Positions 55,505 to 64,000 of a stretch of DNA of 64,000 nucleotides are shown piece after piece. The stretch is from Hyalangium versicolor (GTDB lineage: Bacteria; Myxococcota; Myxococcia; Myxococcales; Myxococcaceae). The stretch covers positions 62,001 to 126,000 of the forward strand of contig NZ_JAHXBF010000028.1 of NCBI RefSeq assembly GCF_020103695.1, in the 5' to 3' direction. Each line of letters opens with the position of its first letter. The first letter of the stretch is position 1. The position numbers and the translations under genes are program-made. The notes under the pieces were generated by a model, which did no database searches, was not told the origin of the DNA, and saw only the letters and a program-made list of their open reading frames with translations.

Positions 55505-55928
55505 GCGTTCTCCAGTGGAGATGCGCGACGCCCGTCCCGTGAAGCAGGAGGATCGAAAGAAGTGAGAGCGCGCGCGTCTCGTGTTGGGGGAGCCTTCGTT
55601 GAAGGGGGGCAGTGCCGGCTGCCACCACCACGAAGGCATCTGCTACATGTCACGGTTTTATAGAAGATTCCACTTAAATTGAAGATTTCGTGTTTTCCCG
55701 GGGTAGTGGGGAGTGTTGACCGCTGCCACCGTGACGCCTAGCGTCGCCCAGCGAACGCTGCCCTCGTGGTGGATGGAGAGCCCCGTGGCTCCCAGGCCGC
55801 CCTGTGGGCCCTGAGACGCGCGGGGGGCGCCGTCGGGCCGTGGGCACGCGAACACACTTCCCCTGAGTCGCGGTGCCGGTACTCCCGGCACGCCGCGTGA
55901 ACAGTTGATGCCGTCCTTCGGAGGAAAC
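55505..55928. other. Divergent intergenic region, kelch / alpha-2-macroglobulin
   Basis: 424 bases without a convincing gene. 55650-55695 is AT-rich and contains TATAAA-like sequence on the minus strand and a GAAGATT direct repeat; it probably holds the kelch promoter. GAGGAAAC next to ATG 55929 is the ribosome site of the macroglobulin gene. Confidence 0.4.
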
Positions 55929-58900
55929 ATGGGTCCGCAGTCAGTCGTGTCACCGAGTCCGCTCCGCTCCGCCCGTGCGCGGTGGCTGGTGGCGGCGCTC
56001 CTGGTGGGCACCGCGCTTGGTGCATGCAAGGAAGACAAGGGCGGGACGCAGCCACCGGCGCCCGCTTCGGGAGCTCCCACGTCAGGTTCGACTCCGAGCC
56101 CGGAGCAGGGCCCGTCGGCGAGCGCGTCTCCCATCACGCCCGAGTCCCTCGCTCCCGTCATCAAGGAGCTGGGGCCCGAGGGCGTCGTTCCCGAGAAGGT
56201 CGTCTTCGAGTTCTCTCGTCCCGTCCAGTACCCCGATGGCGAGGGGAAGCGGGGCACCGTCATCCGGTTCTCGCCAGATATCGGCGGCAACCTGGAGTTC
56301 TTCGGCAACAACTCGGCGCTCTCGTTCACCCCGGGCAATGGGTTTCAGCTCGGGACGACGTACACCGTCACCCTCGAGTCCGTGGACACGGTGGCTGGCG
56401 TGGTGAAAGCCCCGTCCGAGGGCGCGTGGAGCCACAGCTTCACCACCCCGCCGCTGGCGTTCCTCCGCATGGCTCCGGCGCAGGTCGACGCCGTCAAGGG
56501 GCAGGTCACCGCGGAACTCATCTTCTCCGGTCCAGTGGATGCGGGCGCGGTGCGCCGGTACGCCAGCTTCCAGGTGGACGGTAAGCCCCTCGGCGACGTG
56601 AAGCTGACGACGCACGCGAGCCAGCGCCACGTCATCGTCGCGCAGCTCACCAGCCCGTTGCTGCACCCTGGCGCCACCGTGCGCCTGGCGCTGAAGGCGG
56701 GGCTGACGTCTCCCAAGGGGGGCGGAACGGCACCCGTGGCTCAGGACTCCTTCACCCTGCAGGGTGGCAAGCGCCTGGACATCACCAACGTCACCGCCGC
56801 CGAGGGCAACTCCGGCTTCTACGTGGAGGTCAGCTGCCGAGACGTGGAGATGAACGCTCCGCCCAGCCCCACCCAGGGAGAGTGGGATCCCTACTACTAC
56901 GAGCACACCAACCTGGGCTGCGTGCTGGATGACGCGGTGGCCGCCGACGTCATCCACTTCACCCCGGCGGTGAAGTTCTCCATCTCTCCGTCGCGCCGCG
57001 GCTTCCGCATCTTCGGCGACTACAAGCGCGGCACGTACACGCTGAAGATCGATGCGGGCACGCGCTCCGTCGGCGGTGGCCAGCTGCTGGCTCCCTTCCA
57101 GAACCGCTATTCGATCAGCGCACGCAAGCCGCAGCTGTCCTTCACCTCGACGGGCCGCTACCTGCCGCGCAGCGCCTGGCGCAACCTGCCGCTCAACCAC
57201 CTCAACGTGGACACGGTGGAGCTCACCATTCGCCAGGTGCCGCCGGAGAACCTCGTTTTCTGGATGAGCGACGACGAGAAGGAGACCGCGGACGAGCGGA
57301 CCTCGAACGTGATCGTCACCCGGAAGATCCCCCTCAAGAATCCCGAGGATGCCCTGTCCACCACCTATGTGGACGTGGGCAGCATGGTGCCTTCCACCAC
57401 CCGGGGCGTGATGGAAGTCTCCGTTGCGCGCGACGATACGCGCGCCGCCGCGCGCATCCTGCTCACGGACCTGAGCCTCGTGGCCAAGCGCGGGGGCACG
57501 GGCGCCGGCAATGGCGAGCAGGAGGTGCTCGTGTGGGCGCTCGGCATGGAGTCCACCGAGCCGCTGTCCGGCGTGGAGGTGTCGCTGGTGAAGAAGAGCG
57601 GCCAGGCGGTGGCTCGCTGCACCACCAACGGCGCGGACGGATGCAAGCTCCAGGTGCCCGCGCAGACGGTGGACACGGCGGCGCCGTTCGCGCTCATCGC
57701 GCGCAAGGGCGATGACCTGACCTACCTGAAGTACAGCGAGCTGAAGACGGAGATCGCCAACTCGGACGTGCAGGGCGAGCCGTACCGCGCCCAGGCTCCG
57801 TACCGCGCGTCGATCTACTCGGATCGCGGCGTGTACCGGCCGGGAGACACCGCGCACGTGGCGGCCATTCTTCGCGACCAGGAGGACAAGGCGCCTCCTG
57901 CCGGCATGCCGGTGGAGCTGCGCGTGGTGGATCCGCGCGAGCGTGAGTTCAAGAAGGTGGTGCTGAAGACGAACGAGGCGGGCCTGGTGGCGCTGGATCT
58001 GCCTTTCGAGGCCTTCCAGGACACGGGCAGCTACCGGGTGTCGCTGCGCGTGGCGGATCGCGAGGTGTCCACGTACGGCCTCCAGGTGGAGGAGTTCGTC
58101 CCCGAGCGCATGAAGGTGACGGCGTCGGTGGACAAGCCCGGCTACCAGCAGGGCGCGGTAGTGCCGGTGAAGGTGGAGGCGGCGTACCTGTTCGGCGGCT
58201 CGGCCGAGGGCAGCCCGCTGGAGCTGAACTGCCGGCTGGAGCCCTCCGAGTTCAAGCCGAAGGAGAACGCCAACTTCACCTATGGCGTGTGGCGGCAGAA
58301 GGCCACCGAGGCCAAGGCCGTCACGCTGGGCCAGGTGAAGGGCGAGGTGAACGACAAGGGCCAGGCGCTCGTGGAGTGCCCGGCGAAGGAGACGGCAGGC
58401 GGCTTCAAGGGCCCGGCGAAGCTGGTGGCACAGGCCAGCGTGTTCGAGGCGGGCAGCGGCCGCTCCACCGTGGGTGATGTGGTGGTGCCCATGCACCCCG
58501 AGGCCTACTACGTGGGCCTCCAGGCCGCCGTGGAGAAGGTGACCGGGGGCAAGCCCTTCACCGTCTCTGGCGTGGTGGTGGATTGGGACGGCAAGCTCCT
58601 CACCGATGCCAAGGCGCTCAAGCCGCTGGACGTGGAGGTGCTCCGGCTCGAGGAGGAGTACGGCTACTACTACGACGAGGAGGAGGGCTATGAGCGCTAC
58701 CAGCGCTACCTGCGCCCCGTGCGCGAGGGCCGCATCCCCGCGAAGGTCGAGGGCGGGAAGTTCCAGTTCCAGGTGACGCCGGCGCAGGACGCCGCGGGCT
58801 TCATCGTCCGTGTGCGCTCCGGCAACGCGCAGACGGATCTGCAACTGGAGGGCAATGGTCGCTACTACTGGTACGGTGATGGCGAGGCGCGCGTGGACCA

Positions 58901-61658
58901 GACGCCGCGGCCGATGAAGCCGGCCTCGATCGCCCTGGAGCTGCCGAAGCTGGGCAAGGTGAACGAGCCCATCGCCGTGAAGTTCAAGGTGCCGTACCGC
59001 GGCCGGGTGCTGCTCACGGCGGAGACGGATCGGGTGATCGTCTCCGAGTGGAAGCAGGTGGAGCCGGGCGAGGTGTCCTGGAGCTTCACTCCGAAGAACT
59101 TCGCTCCCAACGTCTACGTGGCGGCCTTCCTGGTGAAGGATCCGCACCTGGAGTCCGCGGAGGCCTTCATGCCGGACCGCGCCTTCGGTGTGGGCAATGT
59201 CACGCTGGAGCCCACGGACTTCACCCAGACGGTGAAGGTGGACGTGCCCAAGGAGGTGCGCTCCAACAGCACCCTCACGGTGAACCTGGAGCTGGGCACA
59301 CAGGAGGGCCCCACCTTCGCCACGGTGGCGGTGGTGGACGAGGGCATCCTCTCGCTCACGCGCTTCAAGAGCCCGGATCCGATCAAGGAGCTGTTCGCCA
59401 AGCGCGCCCTGGGCGTGGAGACGTACGAGACGATCGGCTGGACGCTGCTGGTGCCTCCGGGAGGCAACTCTCGCTCCACTGGTGGTGACGAGGGTGGGGC
59501 GGGTGGCCGCGTGCAGCCGGTGAAGCCCGTGGCGCTGTGGAGCGGCGTGTTGCCGGTCCCGGCCAACGGCAAGCTGAGCATCCCCTTCAACCTGCCCATG
59601 TACCGGGGGGCGGTGCGGGTGATGGCCGTCACGACGGGCCCCAAGCGCGTGGGCCATGCGGATGCGCAGGTGCTGGTGCGCGATCCGCTGGTGCTCCAGA
59701 CGACGCTGCCGCGCTTCCTTACGCAGAACGACGAGATCCAGATCCCCGTGTTCCTCACCAATCTCTCCGGCGGCCCGCAGGAGGTGAAGGTGTCCCTGAC
59801 TGCGGAGAACCTGCCGGTGCCGGGGCTTGCCATGCCGGCGGCCTCCCTGGGCTCGCCGTTGCAGATGCTGGGCAAGAGCGAGGGCCGGGTGAATCTGGCG
59901 GACGGGAAGGCAGCCACGCTCGTCTTCCAGGCCAAGGCTCTCATGGCGGTGGGCGCCGCGCGCCTCAAAGTCACCGCCGAGGGTGGGGGCTTCACGGCCT
60001 TCGAGCAGCTCGACGTGCCCCTGCTGCCCGCGGGGCCGCGTGAGCGCACGGTGCAGCGCATCCCGCTGGAGGCGGGCAAGGTGGATCTGGCGCAGTACCT
60101 CCAGGGCTGGGTGCCCACCACGGAGCGCTCCACGTTCTGGGTCACCACCAACCCGTACGCCGAGTCGCTCCAGCACCTGAGCTACCTCATCCACTACCCG
60201 TACGGCTGCATCGAGCAGACGACGTCCTCCACGCGCCCGCTGCTGTTCGTCTCGCAGCTGATCGACAACGTGGATCCGACGATCACCGCCAACAAGAAGG
60301 TGGAGGACATGGTGATGGCGGGCATCAACCGGGCGCTCTCCATGCAGACGCCCTCGGGCGGTTTCGCCTACTGGCCGGGACAGTCCGAGCCCGTGGCTTG
60401 GGGCACCGCCTACGCCACGCACATGCTCCTGGATGCGCAGAAGCTCAAGTACCCCGTGCCGCAGGACCGGTTGGATGACGCGGTGGCATGGCTGGGCCAG
60501 GAGCTCAACCGCAAGGAGGGCACCCTGGGCCGGGATGACCACTACGGCCAGTCCGCCGAGGCCTACATGCACTACGTGCTGTCCATGGCCGGCAAGGGCC
60601 GCAAGGCGCGAGTGCAGAAGCTCATCGATGCGCTGGCCCAGGTGAAGACGCTCTCCGGCGAGCAGCGCGAGGAGGAGCACCTGCTCAAGGCCGCGCTCTA
60701 CATGGCCGGCGATCGGCGCTACGAGAAGGAGCTGAAGAACCCGGACCTGTCGCCCATCACCGACGAGCGGCGCAACTCCTGGTCCTTCTACTCGGATCGC
60801 CGCCGCCGCGGGTTGATGCTGAGCACGTTCCAGGATCTGTTCGGCAACGATCCGGCGGGCGAGCCGCTGGCGCAGCAGGTGGCCCAGTCGCTCATCGGGC
60901 ACTCCAGCTACTGGTACACCACGCAGGAGCTGGTCTGGAGCATCACCGGGCTGGGTAAGCGCGTTTCGGGCGCGGCTTCCAGCTTCACGCCGCCCACGCT
61001 GACAGCGGACGGCAAGGAGGTGGCTCCGAAGTCGAACGACAACGCGAAGACGGCGCGCGCCTCGGATCGCACCTGGGCGCTGGTTCGTGCCAGCGAGCGC
61101 AAGGGGATCTCGCTCGATCTGAAGGAGAAGGGTGAGGGCAAGCTCTACCTCATCATCAACAGCGATGGCGTGCGCTCGGGCGGAGACGTCAAGACGGGCG
61201 GCCAGGGGCTGTCGATCAACCGCACGTACCGGAAGCTCGATGGCTCGGAGGTCAACCCGGGGGACTCGGTGAACCTGGCGGACCTGCTCTACGTGGAGGT
61301 GGAACTCAAGAACACCAGCGGTGAGCGCATCCAGAACATCGCCCTGGTGGATCGACTGCCGGCGGGCTGGGAGATCGAGAATGCCCGGCTCGGGCGCGGC
61401 GGCACCGTGGAGTGGGTGAACGCCGAGGAGCAGTGGGCGGCGGACTACGTGAACATCCGGGACGACCGGATGGAGGTCTTCGGCAGCCTGGAGTCGGGCG
61501 AGGCGAAGAAGGTGGTCTACGCGGTGCGCGCGGTGACTGCCGGCAAGTTCACGCTGCCGCCGGTGGAGGCGGAGGCCATGTACGATCCTCGCATCTGGGC
61601 TCGTGAGGCGGGCCAGCAGGTGCAGGTGTCCGGCCCCTGGAAGGACTACCTGCTGTAG
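55929..61658 (+). CDS. Bacterial alpha-2-macroglobulin lipoprotein
   Basis: A 1909-residue lipoprotein of the YfhM type: signal WLVAALLVGTALGAC with lipobox LGAC. It traps proteases that enter the periplasm and protects the envelope. Macroglobulin and bait regions are followed by the thioester site YPYGCIEQTTSS (Cys1427, Gln1430), so the trap is of the covalent kind. The thioester-containing terpenoid-like helical domain (GGFAYWPGQSEPVAWGTAYA) comes after it. GGAGG precedes ATG 55929. The pbpC gene starts 7 bases behind, as in many Gram-negatives. Confidence 0.93.
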   Translation: MGPQSVVSPSPLRSARARWLVAALLVGTALGACKEDKGGTQPPAPASGAPTSGSTPSPEQGPSASASPITPESLAPVIKELGPEGVVPEKVVFEFSRPVQYPDGEGKRGTVIRFSPDIGGNLEFFGNNSALSFTPGNGFQLGTTYTVTLESVDTVAGVVKAPSEGAWSHSFTTPPLAFLRMAPAQVDAVKGQVTAELIFSGPVDAGAVRRYASFQVDGKPLGDVKLTTHASQRHVIVAQLTSPLLHPGATVRLALKAGLTSPKGGGTAPVAQDSFTLQGGKRLDITNVTAAEGNSGFYVEVSCRDVEMNAPPSPTQGEWDPYYYEHTNLGCVLDDAVAADVIHFTPAVKFSISPSRRGFRIFGDYKRGTYTLKIDAGTRSVGGGQLLAPFQNRYSISARKPQLSFTSTGRYLPRSAWRNLPLNHLNVDTVELTIRQVPPENLVFWMSDDEKETADERTSNVIVTRKIPLKNPEDALSTTYVDVGSMVPSTTRGVMEVSVARDDTRAAARILLTDLSLVAKRGGTGAGNGEQEVLVWALGMESTEPLSGVEVSLVKKSGQAVARCTTNGADGCKLQVPAQTVDTAAPFALIARKGDDLTYLKYSELKTEIANSDVQGEPYRAQAPYRASIYSDRGVYRPGDTAHVAAILRDQEDKAPPAGMPVELRVVDPREREFKKVVLKTNEAGLVALDLPFEAFQDTGSYRVSLRVADREVSTYGLQVEEFVPERMKVTASVDKPGYQQGAVVPVKVEAAYLFGGSAEGSPLELNCRLEPSEFKPKENANFTYGVWRQKATEAKAVTLGQVKGEVNDKGQALVECPAKETAGGFKGPAKLVAQASVFEAGSGRSTVGDVVVPMHPEAYYVGLQAAVEKVTGGKPFTVSGVVVDWDGKLLTDAKALKPLDVEVLRLEEEYGYYYDEEEGYERYQRYLRPVREGRIPAKVEGGKFQFQVTPAQDAAGFIVRVRSGNAQTDLQLEGNGRYYWYGDGEARVDQTPRPMKPASIALELPKLGKVNEPIAVKFKVPYRGRVLLTAETDRVIVSEWKQVEPGEVSWSFTPKNFAPNVYVAAFLVKDPHLESAEAFMPDRAFGVGNVTLEPTDFTQTVKVDVPKEVRSNSTLTVNLELGTQEGPTFATVAVVDEGILSLTRFKSPDPIKELFAKRALGVETYETIGWTLLVPPGGNSRSTGGDEGGAGGRVQPVKPVALWSGVLPVPANGKLSIPFNLPMYRGAVRVMAVTTGPKRVGHADAQVLVRDPLVLQTTLPRFLTQNDEIQIPVFLTNLSGGPQEVKVSLTAENLPVPGLAMPAASLGSPLQMLGKSEGRVNLADGKAATLVFQAKALMAVGAARLKVTAEGGGFTAFEQLDVPLLPAGPRERTVQRIPLEAGKVDLAQYLQGWVPTTERSTFWVTTNPYAESLQHLSYLIHYPYGCIEQTTSSTRPLLFVSQLIDNVDPTITANKKVEDMVMAGINRALSMQTPSGGFAYWPGQSEPVAWGTAYATHMLLDAQKLKYPVPQDRLDDAVAWLGQELNRKEGTLGRDDHYGQSAEAYMHYVLSMAGKGRKARVQKLIDALAQVKTLSGEQREEEHLLKAALYMAGDRRYEKELKNPDLSPITDERRNSWSFYSDRRRRGLMLSTFQDLFGNDPAGEPLAQQVAQSLIGHSSYWYTTQELVWSITGLGKRVSGAASSFTPPTLTADGKEVAPKSNDNAKTARASDRTWALVRASERKGISLDLKEKGEGKLYLIINSDGVRSGGDVKTGGQGLSINRTYRKLDGSEVNPGDSVNLADLLYVEVELKNTSGERIQNIALVDRLPAGWEIENARLGRGGTVEWVNAEEQWAADYVNIRDDRMEVFGSLESGEAKKVVYAVRAVTAGKFTLPPVEAEAMYDPRIWAREAGQQVQVSGPWKDYLL

Positions 61659-61665
61659 CCCTCTC

Positions 61666-64000
61666 ATGCGTCTGCCTCGCATCACCCGTAGAAGGCTGGC
61701 CGTGGGGTTGCTGCTCCTCCTCTCCCTCATTGGGATGGGAGGGGCAGCGGCGTGGCTGGTGCCGTTGCCCGAGCGCCTGGCGGCGCCGCACTCGGTGGTC
61801 ATCGAGTATCGGGACGGCACTCCGGCCCACGTTTTCCTCGCTCCGGACGAGCGGTGGCGCATCCTCACGCGTGCGCGGGACATCGACCCGGCCTACCTCC
61901 GGGCGTTGTTCGCGTTGGAGGACAAGCGCTTCGCGTGGCATCCGGGCGTGGATCCGCTGGCGGTGGTCCGTGCGGTGGTGTCCAACGTGACGAGGAGGCG
62001 CCGCGTGTCGGGCGCTTCCACGCTCACCATGCAGTTGGTGCGAGTGTTGGAGCCCCGGCCTCGCACACTGTTCTCGAAGGCTATTGAGTCCTTCCGGGCG
62101 GTGCAGCTCGAGCTGCGCATGTCCAAGGACGACATCCTGGCCAGCTATCTGCAGTTCGTTCCCTACGGGCGGAACGTAGAGGGCGTGGAGGCGGCGTCGC
62201 TGGCGTACTTCGGGCACCGTGCCACGCACCTGAGCCCGGCGGAGATCGCCACGCTGCTGGCGGTGCCGCAGAACCCCAACCGGCGCTTCCCCACGCCGGA
62301 CAATGCGGAGCGGCTCAAGGTGGCGCGGGATGAGGTGGCTCGCCGGCTGTTGGAGGAGCTGGCGTTGCCGCTGGGCCCGGAGCAAGCCCGGGTGGCGCCG
62401 GGGGCTGTGCTTGCCGAGGTCCGCAATACGCCGGTGCCTCGGGATCTCACGCCCTTTCCGCGTGAGGCACCGCACGCGGCGATGTGGCTGCGCACGAAGC
62501 AGCCGGAGCTGTCGCGGCTGCGCACGACGCTGGATGCGGGTACGCAGCGGCTGGCGGAACGGCTGATGCGCGACGCGGCGGCGGATCTGGCGACGAAGGG
62601 GATCCACAACGGGGTGGCGGTGGTAGTGGACCACGAGCGCGCGGAGGTGCTCGCGCTGGTGGGCAGTTTCGACTTCTTCGATGTCCGGCACGGCGGACAG
62701 ATCATCGGCTTCGATACGCCTCGCTCTCCGGGCTCCGCGCTCAAGCCGGTCATCTACGCGATGGGGATCGATCGCGGGGTGGTGCTGCCGGAGCACCTGG
62801 TTGCGGACATTCCCGAGTCCTATGGCGGCTACGCGCCGCGCAACTTCGACGGGCGCTTCATGGGGCTGGTGCGGATGGAGTACGCGCTCTCCCAGTCGCT
62901 CAACCTGCCGTTCGTGAACCTGTTGCAGCGGCTGGGCGTGGAGCGGTTCCTGGGGACGTTGCGGCTTGCTGGAGTGGAGAGCCTCCGGTCCGATCCCGGC
63001 TACTACGGACTGTCCGCGGCCGTGGGAGGCCTGGAGGTGACGCCACTGGAGCTGGCTGGGGTGTACGTGATGCTCGCGGAGGACGGGCGCTCACGTCCGC
63101 TGAAGATCCTGGACGACGGCAAGCCCATTGCGGAGCCTCGCGAGCTGCTCTCTCCGGGAGCGGCGTGGTTGACGCGGCGTGCGCTCGCGCTGAGGGATCG
63201 GCCGGACTTCCCCGCGCGCCGCCAGCTCACGGGACTGCCGGCGCAGGTGCACTGGAAGACGGGGACGAGCTTCGGACATCGGGACGCGTGGGCCGCGGGT
63301 TCGGGGCCTCGGCACACGGCGGTGGTGTGGTTGGGCAACATGGACAACTCGCCCAGCGTGCACCTGGTGGGAGCGGATGCGGCCGGGCCGTTGCTCTTCG
63401 ATTTGCTGGAGGCCGTGGGGCCACGTGGGAGGGCTTCGGTGAAGGAGGACTCAGTGCCTCCTCCGGATCTCACGTCCGTGGAGGTGTGCGCCTACTCGGG
63501 CCATCTGCCGACGGACGCGTGCAAGGAGCGGCGGAAGGTGTATGCGAGGCGCTCGGCGGTGCCCACGCAGCCGTGCCCCTATCACCAGCGAGTCGAGGTG
63601 GATGCGAAGACGGGGCTCGCGGTGAGCCCGGTGTGCCGGTCCGGGCGTGAGACGGAGACCCGGGTGTACCTGACCTGGCCCGCGAGCATCCGCCGCTGGC
63701 TCACGGAACAGCATCGCAGCCTGCCCGAGCCTCCTGCCTACGCTCCTGGCTGCGAGCCGGGCGGAGCAGAGCATGCTCCGGAGATCCTCTCGCCTGCGGA
63801 GGGGCAGGTGGCGCTCTTGATTCCGGGCATGTCACCGGAGCAGCAGGAAGTCCCGCTGGAGGCCGAGGCCTCGCATGACCGGGAGTTGACGTGGTTCGTC
63901 AACGGGAAGTTCCTGGGCAAGGCGAAAGCGGACGAGCGGATGTGGTGGACACCCGCGGTGGGCACCCACGAGATCCTCGTCACCGATGATCATGGTCTGA
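61666..64000 (+). CDS. pbpC: Penicillin-binding protein 1C (cut by right window edge)
   Basis: The first 778 residues of a bifunctional peptidoglycan synthase. An N-terminal membrane anchor (LAVGLLLLLSLIGMGG) leads to a glycosyltransferase with ALEDKRFAWHPGVD (Glu85) and GASTLTMQL. The transpeptidase has SALK (Ser357, Lys360), SQSLN and KTGTS. The C-terminal PBP1C extension (ILSPAEGQVALLIPG) has begun. It pairs with the alpha-2-macroglobulin gene upstream; PbpC may help repair the wall where proteases or predators breach the envelope. Confidence 0.93.
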   Translation, partial: MRLPRITRRRLAVGLLLLLSLIGMGGAAAWLVPLPERLAAPHSVVIEYRDGTPAHVFLAPDERWRILTRARDIDPAYLRALFALEDKRFAWHPGVDPLAVVRAVVSNVTRRRRVSGASTLTMQLVRVLEPRPRTLFSKAIESFRAVQLELRMSKDDILASYLQFVPYGRNVEGVEAASLAYFGHRATHLSPAEIATLLAVPQNPNRRFPTPDNAERLKVARDEVARRLLEELALPLGPEQARVAPGAVLAEVRNTPVPRDLTPFPREAPHAAMWLRTKQPELSRLRTTLDAGTQRLAERLMRDAAADLATKGIHNGVAVVVDHERAEVLALVGSFDFFDVRHGGQIIGFDTPRSPGSALKPVIYAMGIDRGVVLPEHLVADIPESYGGYAPRNFDGRFMGLVRMEYALSQSLNLPFVNLLQRLGVERFLGTLRLAGVESLRSDPGYYGLSAAVGGLEVTPLELAGVYVMLAEDGRSRPLKILDDGKPIAEPRELLSPGAAWLTRRALALRDRPDFPARRQLTGLPAQVHWKTGTSFGHRDAWAAGSGPRHTAVVWLGNMDNSPSVHLVGADAAGPLLFDLLEAVGPRGRASVKEDSVPPPDLTSVEVCAYSGHLPTDACKERRKVYARRSAVPTQPCPYHQRVEVDAKTGLAVSPVCRSGRETETRVYLTWPASIRRWLTEQHRSLPEPPAYAPGCEPGGAEHAPEILSPAEGQVALLIPGMSPEQQEVPLEAEASHDRELTWFVNGKFLGKAKADERMWWTPAVGTHEILVTDDHGL

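Noticed and set aside
56082..61883. Open frame of about 1930 codons on the minus strand
   Set aside because: Antisense shadow of the alpha-2-macroglobulin gene, with an Arg/His/Leu-rich translation and no domain.

Overview
The window reads as a high-GC chromosome segment from a fruiting myxobacterium, most likely the Archangium/Cystobacter/Stigmatella side of the Myxococcota. The evidence is the strong GC bias in third codon positions, the density of large lipoproteins (kelch, beta-helix, glycine-rich), a bacterial lipoxygenase, a mitochondrial-type EF-G, Ser/Thr kinase-ATPase fusions and a cytosolic histidine kinase. No rRNA, tRNA, insertion sequence, integrase or CRISPR array was recognised. 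Family names come from motif reading, not database searches.

Layout. 1-6.9 kb holds translation and RNA genes: Uup-type ABC-F protein (cut by the left edge), a glycine-rich lipoprotein, an RhlE-like DEAD-box helicase and an EF-G close to the spd/mitochondrial EFG1 type. 6.9-11.5 kb is an accessory stretch of small proteins, in part visibly AT-richer. It contains a two-gene unit with a poly(ADP-ribose) glycohydrolase-like protein and two coupled exported proteins, one with a JAMM-like HNH...S..D motif. 11.5-20.2 kb has a methyltransferase-like protein, a lipoxygenase with all iron ligands, a DNA-alkylation-repair HEAT protein and several secreted proteins. 20.2-25.3 kb is a compact class I lanthipeptide locus, lanA-lanC-lanB, with a precursor carrying 15 cysteines and three 21-bp operator-like repeats in front. 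25.3-36.3 kb has a monohaem lipoprotein with a knottin-like insert, a glyoxalase-fold protein, a GST, an alanine-rich lipase-like protein, an Rnl2-type RNA ligase, a DoxX-like protein and a secreted zinc protease. 36.6-48.1 kb has a membrane/GMC-oxidoreductase fusion, a kinase-cyclase-AAA-TPR giant, SthA transhydrogenase and a tandem alpha/beta hydrolase. 48.2-52.7 kb carries a histidine kinase, a receiver-nuclease fusion and a pseudouridine synthase in one run, then a disordered small protein and a TrmJ-like methyltransferase. 52.8-64 kb has a 14-repeat kelch lipoprotein, and an alpha-2-macroglobulin followed after 7 bp by penicillin-binding protein 1C (cut by the right edge).

How the genes work together. 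The clearest functional units are the lanthipeptide operon, the histidine kinase/receiver-nuclease pair (ATGA overlap) with the pseudouridine synthase 4 bp behind it, the PARG-like gene with its coupled partner (ATGA overlap), and the alpha-2-macroglobulin/PbpC envelope pair. The best candidates for an undescribed system are the two-component system whose output is a PD-(D/E)XK nuclease and the 15-cysteine lanthipeptide with its iterated promoter repeats.
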